The notes under the pieces: generated by a model | What the model saw: the letters and a program-made list of their open reading frames with translations, nothing else | Database searches by the model: none | Told to the model about the DNA's origin: nothing | Assembly: GCA_937900415.1 (NCBI GenBank) | Contig: CALCEY010000010.1 | Location: 233,262 to 297,261 of the forward strand | Length of the DNA stretch: 64,000 bases | Direction of reading: 5' to 3' | Source: an uncultured Clostridia bacterium | GTDB lineage: Bacteria > Bacillota > Clostridia > Peptostreptococcales > Anaerovoracaceae | In this document: piece after piece, positions 1-9,247 of the stretch | How the letters are laid out: each line of letters starts with the position of its first letter | Position numbering within the stretch: position 1 is the first letter of the stretch | Program-made: the position numbers and the translations under genes

Positions 1-1045
1 TTTCTTTTTTTTGGGTATCCAGCTCGCAGGCGTTGTTTCTCTCTCTTTCCTCTCTTTCTCTTAACGCGTAAACTTCTTCGCTTACTCGTGCAATATCCTT
101 GTCTATTGAATTCAGTCTCTCGGCGGAAAGCTGACTTTTACTTGTCAATTTGTTTATTTCCTCCACCGCCGCCAGAAGCCTATCTCTGGCCTCTCCCGAA
201 AGTTTCTCAAGCTCTTCGCTTTTTTCTCTGCTGTCGTTTAACTTTTTCTCCAGCTCCTTCTTCCTTGCGGAAAGCTTTTTTACCGTCTCGGAGAGCCCGG
301 TCATGTCCTCTTTTATAATCCTGCCGGATTCCTCTAACTTCTCTATGCTTTTCAAAGTTATGTTTATCTCAAGCTCTTTAAAGCGGTCTCTCAGTTTGAT
401 ATATTCCTCAGCCTTGGCGCTGTCCTCTCTCAAGCCGTCTATTCTTCCTTCTATTTCACCTATTATGTCGTTGACTCTCTCAAGATTGGCGGAGGCTGAC
501 AAAAGCTTTCTCTCCGATTCTGCTTTCTTACTCTTATAGAGCACTACCCCTGCGGCCTCTTCAAATATTTCTCTCCTGCTTTCAGGCTTACTTGATACTA
601 TCTCGGAAATCTTTCCCTGTCCTATGATGGAATATCCCTCAACGCCGATTCCCGTATCCATTATCAGTTCTCTTATATCCCTGAGACGGCACTGATTGTT
701 GTTTATCAGATACTCACTCTCCCCGGAGCGGTACATTCTTCTCGTTATAGCTACTTCATTATAATCTATAGGAAGTATTCCCTCAGAGTTATCTATTACA
801 AGAGTGACCTCAGCCATACCCCTTGACTTTCTGCTGGCGGTTCCGGCAAAAATAACCTCCTCCATCTTGCCGCCTCTTAGCATCTTAGGGCTCTGTTCGC
901 CTAAAACCCAGCGGATAGCGTCGCTTATATTGCTTTTGCCGCTGCCGTTGGGGCCTACGATACACGTTACTCCCTCATGAAATTCTATAACCGACGGTTC
1001 GGCAAAAGATTTAAAGCCGTGCATTTCCAGTCTTTTAAAATACAT
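1..1045 (-). CDS. smc: Chromosome segregation protein SMC, N-terminal part (cut by window edge)
   Basis: First 348 codons of SMC, the ATPase of bacterial condensin that organises and segregates the chromosome. Read leftwards from the ATG at 1045, the protein opens MYFKRLEMHGFKSF. It has the Walker A loop GPNGSGKSN at residues 31-39, and from about residue 165 a long Glu/Lys/Leu-rich stretch that is the first coiled-coil arm. The window edge removes the hinge, second arm, ABC signature and Walker B. The start overlaps the rnc stop by 11 bases, so translation is probably coupled. A GGAG lies 11 bases upstream of the ATG, inside rnc. The identification is secure; whether the full gene is intact cannot be seen. 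Confidence 0.96.
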   Translation of the reverse strand, partial: MYFKRLEMHGFKSFAEPSVIEFHEGVTCIVGPNGSGKSNISDAIRWVLGEQSPKMLRGGKMEEVIFAGTASRKSRGMAEVTLVIDNSEGILPIDYNEVAITRRMYRSGESEYLINNNQCRLRDIRELIMDTGIGVEGYSIIGQGKISEIVSSKPESRREIFEEAAGVVLYKSKKAESERKLLSASANLERVNDIIGEIEGRIDGLREDSAKAEEYIKLRDRFKELEINITLKSIEKLEESGRIIKEDMTGLSETVKKLSARKKELEKKLNDSREKSEELEKLSGEARDRLLAAVEEINKLTSKSQLSAERLNSIDKDIARVSEEVYALREREERERNNACELDTQKKE

Positions 1046-1751
1046 CTGTCGTCTCTCTCCTCTTCAAAGCAGCTACAGCTGCCCTTGCGGCATTCTGCTC
1101 TGCCTCTTTTTTGCTCTTTCCCCGGCCTCTTCCAAGTATCTGTCCGTCGCAGGAAAGATTCACAAAAAATGTCTTGTCATGAGCCGGACCTTCTTCTTTT
1201 TCCGTCTCATAATATATAACCGCATGTTTGTCTTTCTTCTGCATAAGTTCCTGCAGCTCTGATTTAAAATCGGAAAAAAGCTTTCCGCACTCGGCGTCCG
1301 CTAAAATTTTTTTAAATGATTTTAGTACAAAGCTTCTCACTTGATCATATCCGCCGTCCAGATACATCGCGCCTATCACAGCCTCCATGCCGTCTGCCAA
1401 TATTGAGTTCTTATGTCTTCCTCCCGCCGTTTCCTCGCCATGACCCATATAAAGATAACTGCCCAAATCATAGCCGGCGGCCACATATGCCAAAGATTTT
1501 TCACAGACGACGAGAGCTCTCGTCTTGGTAAGCCTTCCCTCAAGGCCGTCAGGTATTCTTCTGAAAAGCTCTTCTCCTATTATGGCGTCAAGAAAAGCAT
1601 CCCCAAGAAATTCTAGCCGTTCGTTATCCATATGTTTGGTATTCTTTTCTTTATTATACGAACTGTGGGTAAGGGCTCTCCTTATTACTTCTTTATTCTT
1701 GAAGCTATATCCTATCTTCTCTTCAAGCTCGCTAAAATCTATCGTGTTCAC
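1035..1751 (-). CDS. rnc: Ribonuclease III
   Basis: RNase III, 238 residues, the usual length. It cleaves double-stranded RNA in rRNA precursors and some mRNAs in the cytoplasm. The catalytic signature ERLEFLGDAFL lies at residues 44-54, with a second acidic cluster near residues 120-130 (DGMEAVIGAMYLDGG). The C-terminal third (about 160-232) is a double-stranded RNA-binding domain ending in the typical GRGRGKSKKEAEQNAARAA helix. It overlaps plsX upstream by 20 bases and smc downstream by 11, a tight plsX-rnc-smc operon. In many Firmicutes acpP sits between plsX and rnc; here there is no room for it, so acyl carrier protein must be encoded elsewhere. Confidence 0.97.
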   Translation of the reverse strand: MNTIDFSELEEKIGYSFKNKEVIRRALTHSSYNKEKNTKHMDNERLEFLGDAFLDAIIGEELFRRIPDGLEGRLTKTRALVVCEKSLAYVAAGYDLGSYLYMGHGEETAGGRHKNSILADGMEAVIGAMYLDGGYDQVRSFVLKSFKKILADAECGKLFSDFKSELQELMQKKDKHAVIYYETEKEEGPAHDKTFFVNLSCDGQILGRGRGKSKKEAEQNAARAAVAALKRRETTDVF

Positions 1752-2757
1752 TGAGAGTAATCTCCTCTATTTCAAGTACAGAATTCTGTATTATATCCAC
1801 AACGTTCTCCTCGGCGTAAGGAATTCCTTTTATTATAGTATTTTTAACTGCATTGGCGTTGGATGAGCCGTGCATTTTAACTATAGGTCCCTGCACGCCC
1901 AGTATAGGCGCTCCGCCGTACTCCGAATAATCAAATTCCTGTTTCAGTCCTCTTATTTTGTCTATCAAAAGCGCAGCTCCCAGCTTTGCCTTGGTTCCTT
2001 CTGTAAATTTTTTCTTAAGGGTCTTCAGTACATTGAGAGCCATCCCTTCCGTAAGCTTAAGCAGTACGTTTCCCGTAAAGCCGTCAGTGACTATCACGTC
2101 GCAGACTCCGCTTGGCACTTCTCTGGCCTCTACGTTTCCGATAAAGTTCATATCGCTTTGCTCCAGAAGCTCATATGCTGCTTTCGTAAGCGTGGATCCT
2201 TTTGCAGCTTCTGCGCCTATATTTACAAGTCCCACCTTCGGATTTTTCCTTCCGATTACCTTTTCCATATATATGTTGCCCATTATTCCGAATTCAAGCA
2301 AATTATTAGGCTTGCAGTCGGAGTTAGCTCCCGCGTCCGCTAAAAGCGACGGAACGCCTCCCAGTATTGGGTATATGCAGGCCAGCGCAGGTCTGTCTAT
2401 TCCGTGTATTCTGCCTAATATGAACAGCCCTCCGGCCAAAAGCGCTCCTGTGCTCCCCGCTGAAACGAAAATATCTCCTTCGCCTTGTTTGACCATATTT
2501 ATGCCCATAACGATTGAGGATTTTTTCTTTGACCTCACCGCTCTTACAGGTGCATCGTCGTTGGAAATAACTTCTTCGGCATGTATGACCCTGATTTTTT
2601 CTTCATCATAACTGTATTTTTTAAGTTCCTCATTTATGAGGTCTTCTTTTCCTATGATATATATCTGATGGTCGATTTCCTTTGAAGCTAAAACTGCGCC
2701 TTCCACTATGGCATACGGCGCATTATCTCCGCCCATTCCGTCAAGAATAATTTTCAT
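1732..2757 (-). CDS. plsX: Phosphate acyltransferase PlsX
   Basis: PlsX makes acyl-phosphate from acyl-ACP, the first committed step of phospholipid synthesis in Firmicutes. The protein is 341 residues, as expected, and opens with the family's MKIILDGMGGDNAP (residues 1-14). SAGSTGALLAGG follows near residues 101-112 and VTDGFTGNVLLK near residue 224. The RBS (GAGGAGG, reading leftwards from about 2771) is well placed for the ATG at 2757. It is first of the overlapping plsX-rnc-smc group. Upstream, 2758-2944 holds no gene. Confidence 0.97.
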   Translation of the reverse strand: MKIILDGMGGDNAPYAIVEGAVLASKEIDHQIYIIGKEDLINEELKKYSYDEEKIRVIHAEEVISNDDAPVRAVRSKKKSSIVMGINMVKQGEGDIFVSAGSTGALLAGGLFILGRIHGIDRPALACIYPILGGVPSLLADAGANSDCKPNNLLEFGIMGNIYMEKVIGRKNPKVGLVNIGAEAAKGSTLTKAAYELLEQSDMNFIGNVEAREVPSGVCDVIVTDGFTGNVLLKLTEGMALNVLKTLKKKFTEGTKAKLGAALLIDKIRGLKQEFDYSEYGGAPILGVQGPIVKMHGSSNANAVKNTIIKGIPYAEENVVDIIQNSVLEIEEITLSEHDRF

Positions 2758-2944
2758 TCAACATCCTCCTCTCATATAGGCACATCTATACATAGTTTAT
2801 ATTACCATAAAACACTTAAAAAGAAAAGAAAACATTCGTTTAGTTGTCATCAAACAATTATTGTCAAACGTCACCGGCAAAACCCAGCAAGTTAAATGCA
2901 AACTGCCACTAATATACGATGCAGCGCAAATCAGTTTTGACGCA

Positions 2945-2978
2945 AGAAAAACCGGCACATTATCGTACCGGTTTTTCT
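2945..2978 (-). terminator. Rho-independent terminator of the opp operon
   Basis: Inverted repeat AAAAACCGG / CCGGTTTTT (2947-2955 with 2968-2976), one more pair on each side, 12-base loop. It lies 35-70 bases past the stop of the last opp gene. Read leftwards, the stem is followed by a run of T. Confidence 0.8.
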
Positions 2979-3012
2979 ATAGTTGGAATCTTTAAATTGA
3001 TACTTTACATAT

Positions 3013-4002
3013 TTAATAAAGGATTTTTCCGTTTTCTCCAACCTTGAAGCAAGCCACTTTGTGACCCGGCTTTACTTCCACGAAAGACGGAGTTTCCTCC
3101 TCACAGCGCTTGTCGCAATACTCGCAGCGCTTTGCAAATCTACAGCCCGGTTTAACATTTATAGGACTGCTGACTTCTCCGTGTATCAGCTTAATTTCCT
3201 TTCCTCTGGCCGCAAGGGAAGGTTCCGGTATTGCAGCCAACAGCGCTTTGGTATAGGGGTGAAGCGGATTTTCAAACAGCTCGTCAGAGCTTGCATATTC
3301 CACGCTTTTTCCCAGATACATTACCATTATGTTGGTAGAGATATGTTTTACCACGCTGAGGTCATGGGTGACAAACATGTATGTCAAACCGAGAGATTCT
3401 TGCAAATCCATAAGCAGGTTGAGAATCTGCGCCTGAATGGATACATCCAAAGCTGATACCGGCTCGTCGCATACGATAAATTTCGGATTCAGAGAAAGCG
3501 CCCGGGCAATGCCGATGCGTTGACGCCGTCCTCCATCCAGTTCATGCGGATAGGAGTTGGCATATCTCCTTGCCAGTCCGACAAGATCCATCAGCTCTGC
3601 CGCCCGGTTAAAAGTTTCCTTGCGGGAACGGTAGGTTTTCTGAATAAACATATATTCTGCGATAGCTTCGATTACAGATTGACGCGGGTCTATACTGGAA
3701 TACGGGTCCTGAAATATTATCTGCATATTCTTTCGTAAATTGCGCATTTCATGACCCTTGGCCTTTGTAATGTCCTTTCCCTGAAAGAAAATCTTTCCGC
3801 CCGTGGGCTCGATGAGCCTAAGAATGCTGCGTCCCAGCGTACTCTTACCACATCCTGATTCGCCTACTACGCCGAGGGTTTCGCCTTCTATAATATCCAA
3901 ATCTACGCCGTCCACAGCATGAAGCTTCGCTCCGCCCTTAAGAGAAAAGATCTTTTCCAGGCCTTCTGTACGAAGCAGAACATTTTTGTTTTCTTCCTTC
4001 AT
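3013..4002 (-). CDS. oppF: Oligopeptide/dipeptide ABC transporter, ATPase (OppF/DppF type)
   Basis: One of two ATPases that power peptide import, 329 residues. Walker A GESGCGKST lies near residues 48-56, the D-loop region reads CDEPVSALDVSIQAQ, and the switch histidine is in VTHDLS. The C-terminal oligopeptide-transport extension with four cysteines (CRFAKRCEYCDKRC, about residues 287-300) is typical of OppF/DppF and binds an Fe-S cluster in related proteins. The ABC signature reads LDGGRRQR instead of LSGGQRQR; I recall this as a natural variant in clostridial OppF proteins. Three bases separate it from oppD, and it ends the operon. Confidence 0.93.
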   Translation of the reverse strand: MKEENKNVLLRTEGLEKIFSLKGGAKLHAVDGVDLDIIEGETLGVVGESGCGKSTLGRSILRLIEPTGGKIFFQGKDITKAKGHEMRNLRKNMQIIFQDPYSSIDPRQSVIEAIAEYMFIQKTYRSRKETFNRAAELMDLVGLARRYANSYPHELDGGRRQRIGIARALSLNPKFIVCDEPVSALDVSIQAQILNLLMDLQESLGLTYMFVTHDLSVVKHISTNIMVMYLGKSVEYASSDELFENPLHPYTKALLAAIPEPSLAARGKEIKLIHGEVSSPINVKPGCRFAKRCEYCDKRCEEETPSFVEVKPGHKVACFKVGENGKILY

Positions 4003-4005
4003 ACG

Positions 4006-5043
4006 CTATTCCTCCTTCCCCGTTTCGGCTACATCGCTTTTCTCTGCTGATTGTTTCATCATCTCCTCCGAATACTTCGGATCAAAGAGATGACACGCTA
4101 TTTTGTGCGTTCCTTCAACAAACACACCCGGTTGTTTTTTCTTGCAAAGCTCCGTACACATACTGCACCGCGGAGCAAAATAGCAGCCCTCCGGCAGCTT
4201 GGTCGGGTCCGGCATCAGTCCCGGAATGGGCGTCAACCTCGATTTTCTTGACTTCAAATCAGGAATAGAGCCGAAAAGACCTGTGGTATACGGATGATGC
4301 TTATCGCTGCTGAAAATATCTTCAATGGTTCCAAACTCGATAATCTTTCCTGCATACATTACCGCTACGTGGTCGCATATCTGTGCAACTATGCCCAAAT
4401 CGTGAGTAATCATCAGCATAGACGTTCCAAGTCTGTCACGGAGCTCCCGAATCATAGCCAGTACCTGCGCTTGAATGGTTACATCAAGCGCCGTAGTAGG
4501 TTCGTCGGCTATCAGTAAATCCGGCTCGCAGGAAAGGGCTATGGCAATAACAACTCTTTGTTTCATTCCACCGGAAAACTGATGAGGATAATCGTATTTT
4601 CGCTTAGGTACGATGCCGACCAAGCTTAAAATCTCCTCAACGCGCTTTTCCACGTCCTCCTTGGACATGTCTTCATTATGAAGCTTTATTCCCTCTGCAA
4701 TCTGTTCTCCTACAGTCTGCACCGGATTCAGCGAAGTCATAGGATCCTGAAAAACCATAGCGATTTTATCTCCGCGAATTTTTCTCATCTGCTCTTCTGA
4801 GGCTTCCAGCAGATTCTCCCCTTCAAAGAGGATTTCTCCGTTTAAAATACGCCCTGTCATAGACGGAAGCAATCGCATTATGGAAAGAGCCGTAGTGGTC
4901 TTGCCTGCGCCGGTCTCTCCGACCAACCCCAGCGTTCCGCTTTTCTCGATTTCCAGATTTATGCCGTTTACGGCTTCCACCGTCTCAATATCCGTCTGAT
5001 AATTAACGTGGAGATCTTTTATTTCCAATATTTTTTCTGTCAT
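4006..5043 (-). CDS. oppD: Oligopeptide/dipeptide ABC transporter, ATPase (OppD/DppD type)
   Basis: Second ATPase of the importer, 345 residues. Walker A GETGAGKTTT is near residues 41-50, the canonical signature FSGGMKQR mid-protein, Walker B LLIADEPTTALD, and switch histidine ITHDLG. The C-terminal extension holds the Cys motif CYFAPRCSMCTELC. The last ~25 residues (KYSEEMMKQSAEKSDVAETGKEE) are an acidic tail I cannot assign. OppD and OppF normally form a heterodimer on the inner face of the OppBC channel. Ten bases separate it from oppC upstream. Confidence 0.94.
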   Translation of the reverse strand: MTEKILEIKDLHVNYQTDIETVEAVNGINLEIEKSGTLGLVGETGAGKTTTALSIMRLLPSMTGRILNGEILFEGENLLEASEEQMRKIRGDKIAMVFQDPMTSLNPVQTVGEQIAEGIKLHNEDMSKEDVEKRVEEILSLVGIVPKRKYDYPHQFSGGMKQRVVIAIALSCEPDLLIADEPTTALDVTIQAQVLAMIRELRDRLGTSMLMITHDLGIVAQICDHVAVMYAGKIIEFGTIEDIFSSDKHHPYTTGLFGSIPDLKSRKSRLTPIPGLMPDPTKLPEGCYFAPRCSMCTELCKKKQPGVFVEGTHKIACHLFDPKYSEEMMKQSAEKSDVAETGKEE

Positions 5044-5053
5044 TGCGACCTCC

Positions 5054-5944
5054 TTACGATTTCAGATGCGGATCCAGCGCATCTCTAAGTCCGTCGCCCA
5101 TCAGATTGATGGCGCATGCAGTTATAACTATAGCTGCCGCAGGGAAAATAAGCAGATGCGGCGCTGCTCGCATAAATTCGCGGGCTTCAGACAGCATCTG
5201 TCCCCATTCCGGCGACGGCGGCTGCATACCAAGTCCCAGAAAGCTCAATGTCGATTCATAAATTACAATCTTTGCCACGTTCAGCGTAGTATTGACGATT
5301 ATGATTCCCATTGAATTAGGTATGATATGACGCAGTATAATTCTAAAGCCGCCCGCACCGCCTGCACGAGAAGCCTCTACATAATCGGCTTCCGCCAAAT
5401 TAAGCACTTCGGACCTTACAAGTCTCACATAATTAGTAAAGAATGCCAGCGTAAGCGCGACAACCAGGTTGGTAAAGTTAGCGCCGAGAGCGTAAACCAC
5501 CGCCATAGTAAAAAGCAAATCCGGCACGGACATGAAAATATCCAAAGCACGCATAATCAGGCTGTCAACCCATTTTCCGTAATATCCGGCAGCAGCTCCC
5601 AAAAGGCAGCCGACAACGCAGGAGGATACGGTTCCTAAAAGCGCAATGCCCAATGAAATTTTTCCTCCGTGAAGAACTCTGGCGAAAATATCTCTTCCGT
5701 ACGAATCACAGCCGAAAAAGTGCTCAGAAGAAGGCAGCGCGTTTTTCATAGACACGTCCTGCGTTATAGCCATATCATACGGAACAATTAAGTCTGCACA
5801 AAGCAGCATTATAGTTACTGCCGCAAACAGAATCAGACCAAGCATTGCACCTTTGCTTTTAGTGAAACGCCTGCAAATTTCTTTGAACTGACTCTGTTTT
5901 TTATAAATCTCTGCGCTTTTAGGGCTATTCAAGTTTGTTTCCAT
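5054..5944 (-). CDS. oppC: Oligopeptide/dipeptide ABC transporter permease (OppC/DppC type)
   Basis: Membrane subunit, 296 residues. A cytoplasmic N-terminus (residues 1-30) precedes a first membrane helix (about 34-54), then the 'FGCDSYGRDIFARVLHG' segment characteristic of OppC/DppC. The binding-protein-dependent permease domain has the EAA-type loop EASRAGGAGGFRIILRHIIPN near residues 190-210, which contacts the ATPases. The C-terminus GDGLRDALDP is the family's usual ending. It is four bases downstream of oppB. Confidence 0.94.
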   Translation of the reverse strand: METNLNSPKSAEIYKKQSQFKEICRRFTKSKGAMLGLILFAAVTIMLLCADLIVPYDMAITQDVSMKNALPSSEHFFGCDSYGRDIFARVLHGGKISLGIALLGTVSSCVVGCLLGAAAGYYGKWVDSLIMRALDIFMSVPDLLFTMAVVYALGANFTNLVVALTLAFFTNYVRLVRSEVLNLAEADYVEASRAGGAGGFRIILRHIIPNSMGIIIVNTTLNVAKIVIYESTLSFLGLGMQPPSPEWGQMLSEAREFMRAAPHLLIFPAAAIVITACAINLMGDGLRDALDPHLKS

Positions 5945-5948
5945 GACA

Positions 5949-6890
5949 TCACCCTTTTAACCTTTCATATTTAGCTTTAATACGCGGGTCAATATAAGCG
6001 TAAGCAATATCTACAAGCAGCATAACTATAGTAAATACTATAGCTATAAGAATCGTTCCCGCAATAATCGTAGGCTCATCCTTATAGCTTATCCTGTCTA
6101 CGATAAGGCTTCCGATACCCTGGATTGAGAACAGCTTCTCCGCTACTACCGCGCCCGCAATGAGTACGCCAAGATTTAAGCCGATATTTGTAACTACGGG
6201 AAGCAATGCGTTTTCCAACGCATGCTTCCATATTACCGTCCGTTCGCTGGCGCCCTTTGCGCGAGCTGTACGAACATAGTCCTGACGCACCTCCTCCAGC
6301 ATGGAAGACTTTGTAAATCTGAAATTCTGCGCCGCAGGCGGTATTGCGATTGTAATCGCCGGCATTATCAGGCTCCATATAGTTCCATCATCGTATGTAG
6401 GAAGCAGATTCATCTTAAGACAAAAGATGAACAGCAGCACCATACCAAGTACAAAGCTCGGCACCGCTGCAAGGAAGAACGATATTACCGACGGTATATT
6501 ATCCCAAAGGGAATATTGCTTTACAGCCGCAATTATACCCAGCGGCACTCCTATCAGTGTTGAGAGAACAATGCCTATAGCCGCAAGCTTTATGGTCGTG
6601 ATATAGCGGGGCCATATTTCATCAAACACAGGCTGCTTAGTATAGTAGGATGTTCCAAAATCCTGATTCACAAACACGTCGACGACGTAATCCGCATATC
6701 GTTCCAGTATGGGCTTGTCATATCCCAGCTCATGATTCAGTTGTTCAACGTCGGCCTCGGTAGCTGACGGCCCCAGCATAATCCGGCCCGGCGTACTGGG
6801 CGTAAGATTCATTACAAGAAATATGATAAGAATAACACCCAAAATGGTTGGTATCAGAAATAAAAGACGTTTAATTACATAACGATACAT
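5949..6890 (-). CDS. oppB: Oligopeptide/dipeptide ABC transporter permease (OppB/DppB type)
   Basis: Membrane subunit, 313 residues, beginning MYRYVIKRLLFLIPTILGV, the standard OppB/DppB start with its first membrane helix. The GRIMLGPSATEADVEQLNHELG loop is periplasm-side in homologues. The EAA loop reads DYVRTARAKGASERTVIWKH (about residues 203-222). The C-terminus AYIDPRIK is typical. The GGAGG-like RBS lies in the 42-base gap after the substrate-binding-protein gene. It partners with oppC to form the channel. Confidence 0.95.
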   Translation of the reverse strand: MYRYVIKRLLFLIPTILGVILIIFLVMNLTPSTPGRIMLGPSATEADVEQLNHELGYDKPILERYADYVVDVFVNQDFGTSYYTKQPVFDEIWPRYITTIKLAAIGIVLSTLIGVPLGIIAAVKQYSLWDNIPSVISFFLAAVPSFVLGMVLLFIFCLKMNLLPTYDDGTIWSLIMPAITIAIPPAAQNFRFTKSSMLEEVRQDYVRTARAKGASERTVIWKHALENALLPVVTNIGLNLGVLIAGAVVAEKLFSIQGIGSLIVDRISYKDEPTIIAGTILIAIVFTIVMLLVDIAYAYIDPRIKAKYERLKG

Positions 6891-6932
6891 TTTTTCCTCC
6901 CTTATTTTAATTTTTGCAGAGGATTAAACAGA

Positions 6933-8495
6933 CTATTTCCAGCTGAAAGTTCTTATCTTATAGAAATTCGGAACTGGTTCGCCTATGTCCAGATCACCGC
7001 TCCATACTATTCCTACAGGCTTGTGAACCAGAGGATCTATAGTAGCAGTCTTCATGACAATATCCCAAAGTTCCGTATAGTATTCAAGTCTTTCCTCCAA
7101 ATCAGTCGTGGAAACGCCCAGGTCAATCAGCTCTTCCATACGCTGATAGTTAAACGGAGAACGCTCATCCTTGAACTTAACAAGATACATGCCTACAGAT
7201 TCACTGTGAAGCTGCTGACGTATATTGTTAAAGTCATAGTTATTGGAATCTCCGAATATAACCAAATCATAATTCTGTCCGTACATATCTGCTTCCGCAG
7301 CTGCATATTCACGCATATCAACGCCGACAGTTATTCCTACCTGAGCAAGGTTGTCCTGAATTACTACAGCAGCCTTACCTTTAGGTGAATCAGCTCCGCC
7401 GTATGTCAGAATATTGCCCAAATCAATCCCATCGCCGTAACCGGCTTCTTCAAGCAGCGCCTTTGCCTTATCAGGGTCGTATTCATAAGTCATGAATCCC
7501 TCTGTAGGCTGAGTAGGTACATAATCATGCGGCATGTACTCGTTGGTAACGACGCCCTCGCCGTCAAATACGGCAGAATTTATTGCGTCTTTATCAATAG
7601 CGTAAAATATAGCCTGACGCACCTTCTCATTCATCAATGCGTCGCCGGCTGTATGAGACAGATAATTGATGCCCAGCCATGTAATATCATTGCCCTTCAG
7701 CATCGCAGACTGACCGCCTTCCTTAGTGGAAACAGCGTCCCAGTCGGACAGATTGACCTCTGTCAGATAATCTATATCTCCGTTCTCATAAGCGATTACA
7801 GCGGCAGCTTCGTCTGCAATGACTTTGAATTCAACATGCTTAACATCGGGAGCTCCGCGCCAGTAATCCTCATAGGCGTCCATCTTTACGCCGCTGGCTA
7901 CATTATATTCGGTCACATAGTACGGTCCGGTTCCCGCTTTATGCGGAATGGCTCCGAAATCATCGCCCTGCTCCGTCACTTCTTTTTCATTGGTAATCTT
8001 TATGGAAAAGAAGGTGTGGTCAATAGCTGAATATGGCTGATTCAATGTAAATTCAACCGTATTCTCGTCAACAGCCTTAACATTTTCAATCGGTGAAGTC
8101 AAATAATTGAAGCGGCTGTTTTTCATTGCACGCTCATAGCTGAATACAACATCATTTGCAGTAAGCGGTTCTCCGTTTTGAAATGTCACGCCTTCGCGGA
8201 GAGGCACGGTATAAATAAGTCCATCATCGCTGACAGTAACGCCATCAGCCAATTCCTCATAATAACCCTCTCCGGCCTCGTCCATTCCATAGAGACCTTC
8301 GTACATTTGATGCCATACATACATGTCGTAGGTATGAGTGGAGTTTTCCCAGTCCAGTGAGGAAAGGGACTGACCGAGTCTCATGACTAATGTTCTGTCA
8401 TCATTGCTTTCTCCGCTTCCTCCGCTTCCTCCGCAAGCTGCCAGAGAAGTTGCCATTACAACTGTCAGCAGCAGGGCCAATAATTTCTTTTTCAT
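6933..8495 (-). CDS. oppA: Peptide ABC transporter substrate-binding lipoprotein
   Basis: Extracellular solute-binding protein family 5, about 520 residues, anchored outside the membrane to capture peptides for OppBCDF. A longer reading frame begins at 8555, but I place the start at the ATG at 8495: GGGAAGGAG sits just upstream, and the protein then opens with a lipoprotein signal peptide (MKKKLLALLLTVVMATSLAAC). The lipobox is LAAC, with the lipidated Cys at residue 21 followed by a Gly/Ser linker. Family-5 hallmarks are LREGVTFQNGEPLTANDVVFSYE in two parts near residues 100-125 and 'DPDKAKALLEEAGY' past the middle. It is first gene of the operon, transcribed from the G-tract promoter at 8569-8598. 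Whether the ligand is di- or oligopeptides cannot be told. Confidence 0.93.
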   Translation of the reverse strand: MKKKLLALLLTVVMATSLAACGGSGGSGESNDDRTLVMRLGQSLSSLDWENSTHTYDMYVWHQMYEGLYGMDEAGEGYYEELADGVTVSDDGLIYTVPLREGVTFQNGEPLTANDVVFSYERAMKNSRFNYLTSPIENVKAVDENTVEFTLNQPYSAIDHTFFSIKITNEKEVTEQGDDFGAIPHKAGTGPYYVTEYNVASGVKMDAYEDYWRGAPDVKHVEFKVIADEAAAVIAYENGDIDYLTEVNLSDWDAVSTKEGGQSAMLKGNDITWLGINYLSHTAGDALMNEKVRQAIFYAIDKDAINSAVFDGEGVVTNEYMPHDYVPTQPTEGFMTYEYDPDKAKALLEEAGYGDGIDLGNILTYGGADSPKGKAAVVIQDNLAQVGITVGVDMREYAAAEADMYGQNYDLVIFGDSNNYDFNNIRQQLHSESVGMYLVKFKDERSPFNYQRMEELIDLGVSTTDLEERLEYYTELWDIVMKTATIDPLVHKPVGIVWSGDLDIGEPVPNFYKIRTFSWK

Positions 8496-8568
8496 AACAT
8501 TCTCCTTCCCGCCTGTTTTCAGGCGAATAGCTGTTTTCTTTTTCAGAAAACTCAAATATGCTACCCTT

Positions 8569-8598
8569 AATATACCCCCCCCGGTAAATGTTTGTCAA
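8569..8598 (-). promoter_or_regulatory. Sigma-A-like opp promoter with a G8 tract in the spacer
   Basis: Reading leftwards: TTGACA (8598-8593), an 18-base spacer, then TATATT (8574-8569). The spacer consists of ten mixed bases followed by eight consecutive G (8582-8575) directly against the -10 box. The leader to the oppA ATG is about 65 bases. The same design occurs at 27150-27179. Confidence 0.7.
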
Positions 8599-9247
8599 TA
8601 CATAAAATCTAATGCTTATAAACATTCTCGGGGAATAATCTTTTCGGTTTTTTCCATAATACGAAAAACAGCCGCTCATTCTCTATTATTTTTCAGTAAT
8701 AGATAAAACAAGAGCAGGCTGTAAAGCGCTTCTTTTGATGTAAAGAAACATATAATGCAAAATCCGAGCTTAATGATGAGCCCGGATTTTGTCTTATCGA
8801 TATCTCTTTAAACATGGTTTGACTTGTTGATGATTTTCAATCTATACTTTTTTCGATCATAAATGTCCGCTTTTGTCTGGCAGCTTTGCCCATCCGACGC
8901 CAGCCGACGATTGTAGCTATATATCTATGCCGCATGAAAAAGATGTTTTCGGCTTTCCGGCGTTGAAAAAGAAACCTTATTAAACTCGCAAAAGATTTAT
9001 GGCTACAGCAAGCCGCAGTGTAAAACTTACAGAATGTCAAAAAATCCTGACGTTGCTTTTTATGAATATGCAGAGGCGTAAAAGCGCTGTGAGATAAGAA
9101 ATATTTTAAAGGGACGGTTTTATCGCCTTCCCTCTGTGTTTTCTTAAAGTAATACCTAAATTCAGAAGAGGCTTATTTTTGTTTTTGTAAAAAAAATAAC
9201 TGGTGCAAAGCGAACCTTGCTCAGCCACGGTAAAGCATGAAAAGCAA
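8599..9247. other. Non-coding stretch between opp promoter and tRNA-Ala terminator
   Basis: About 650 bases with no convincing gene. The only clear structure is a near-perfect hairpin at 8758-8791, arms CAAAATCCGaGC and GCcCGGATTTTG with one mismatch. It resembles a terminator that would work in either direction, but no transcript that it should end is apparent. A 67-codon frame at 8837-9040 (minus) has no recognisable domain and no good RBS. Confidence 0.5.

Noticed and set aside
3550..3580. OppF signature LDGGRRQR as a sign of an inactive ATPase
   Set aside because: Walker A, Walker B, D-loop and H-loop are intact, and I recall this signature as common in clostridial OppF proteins.
8837..9040. 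67-codon minus-strand frame
   Set aside because: Basic and aromatic composition, no convincing RBS and no family resemblance.
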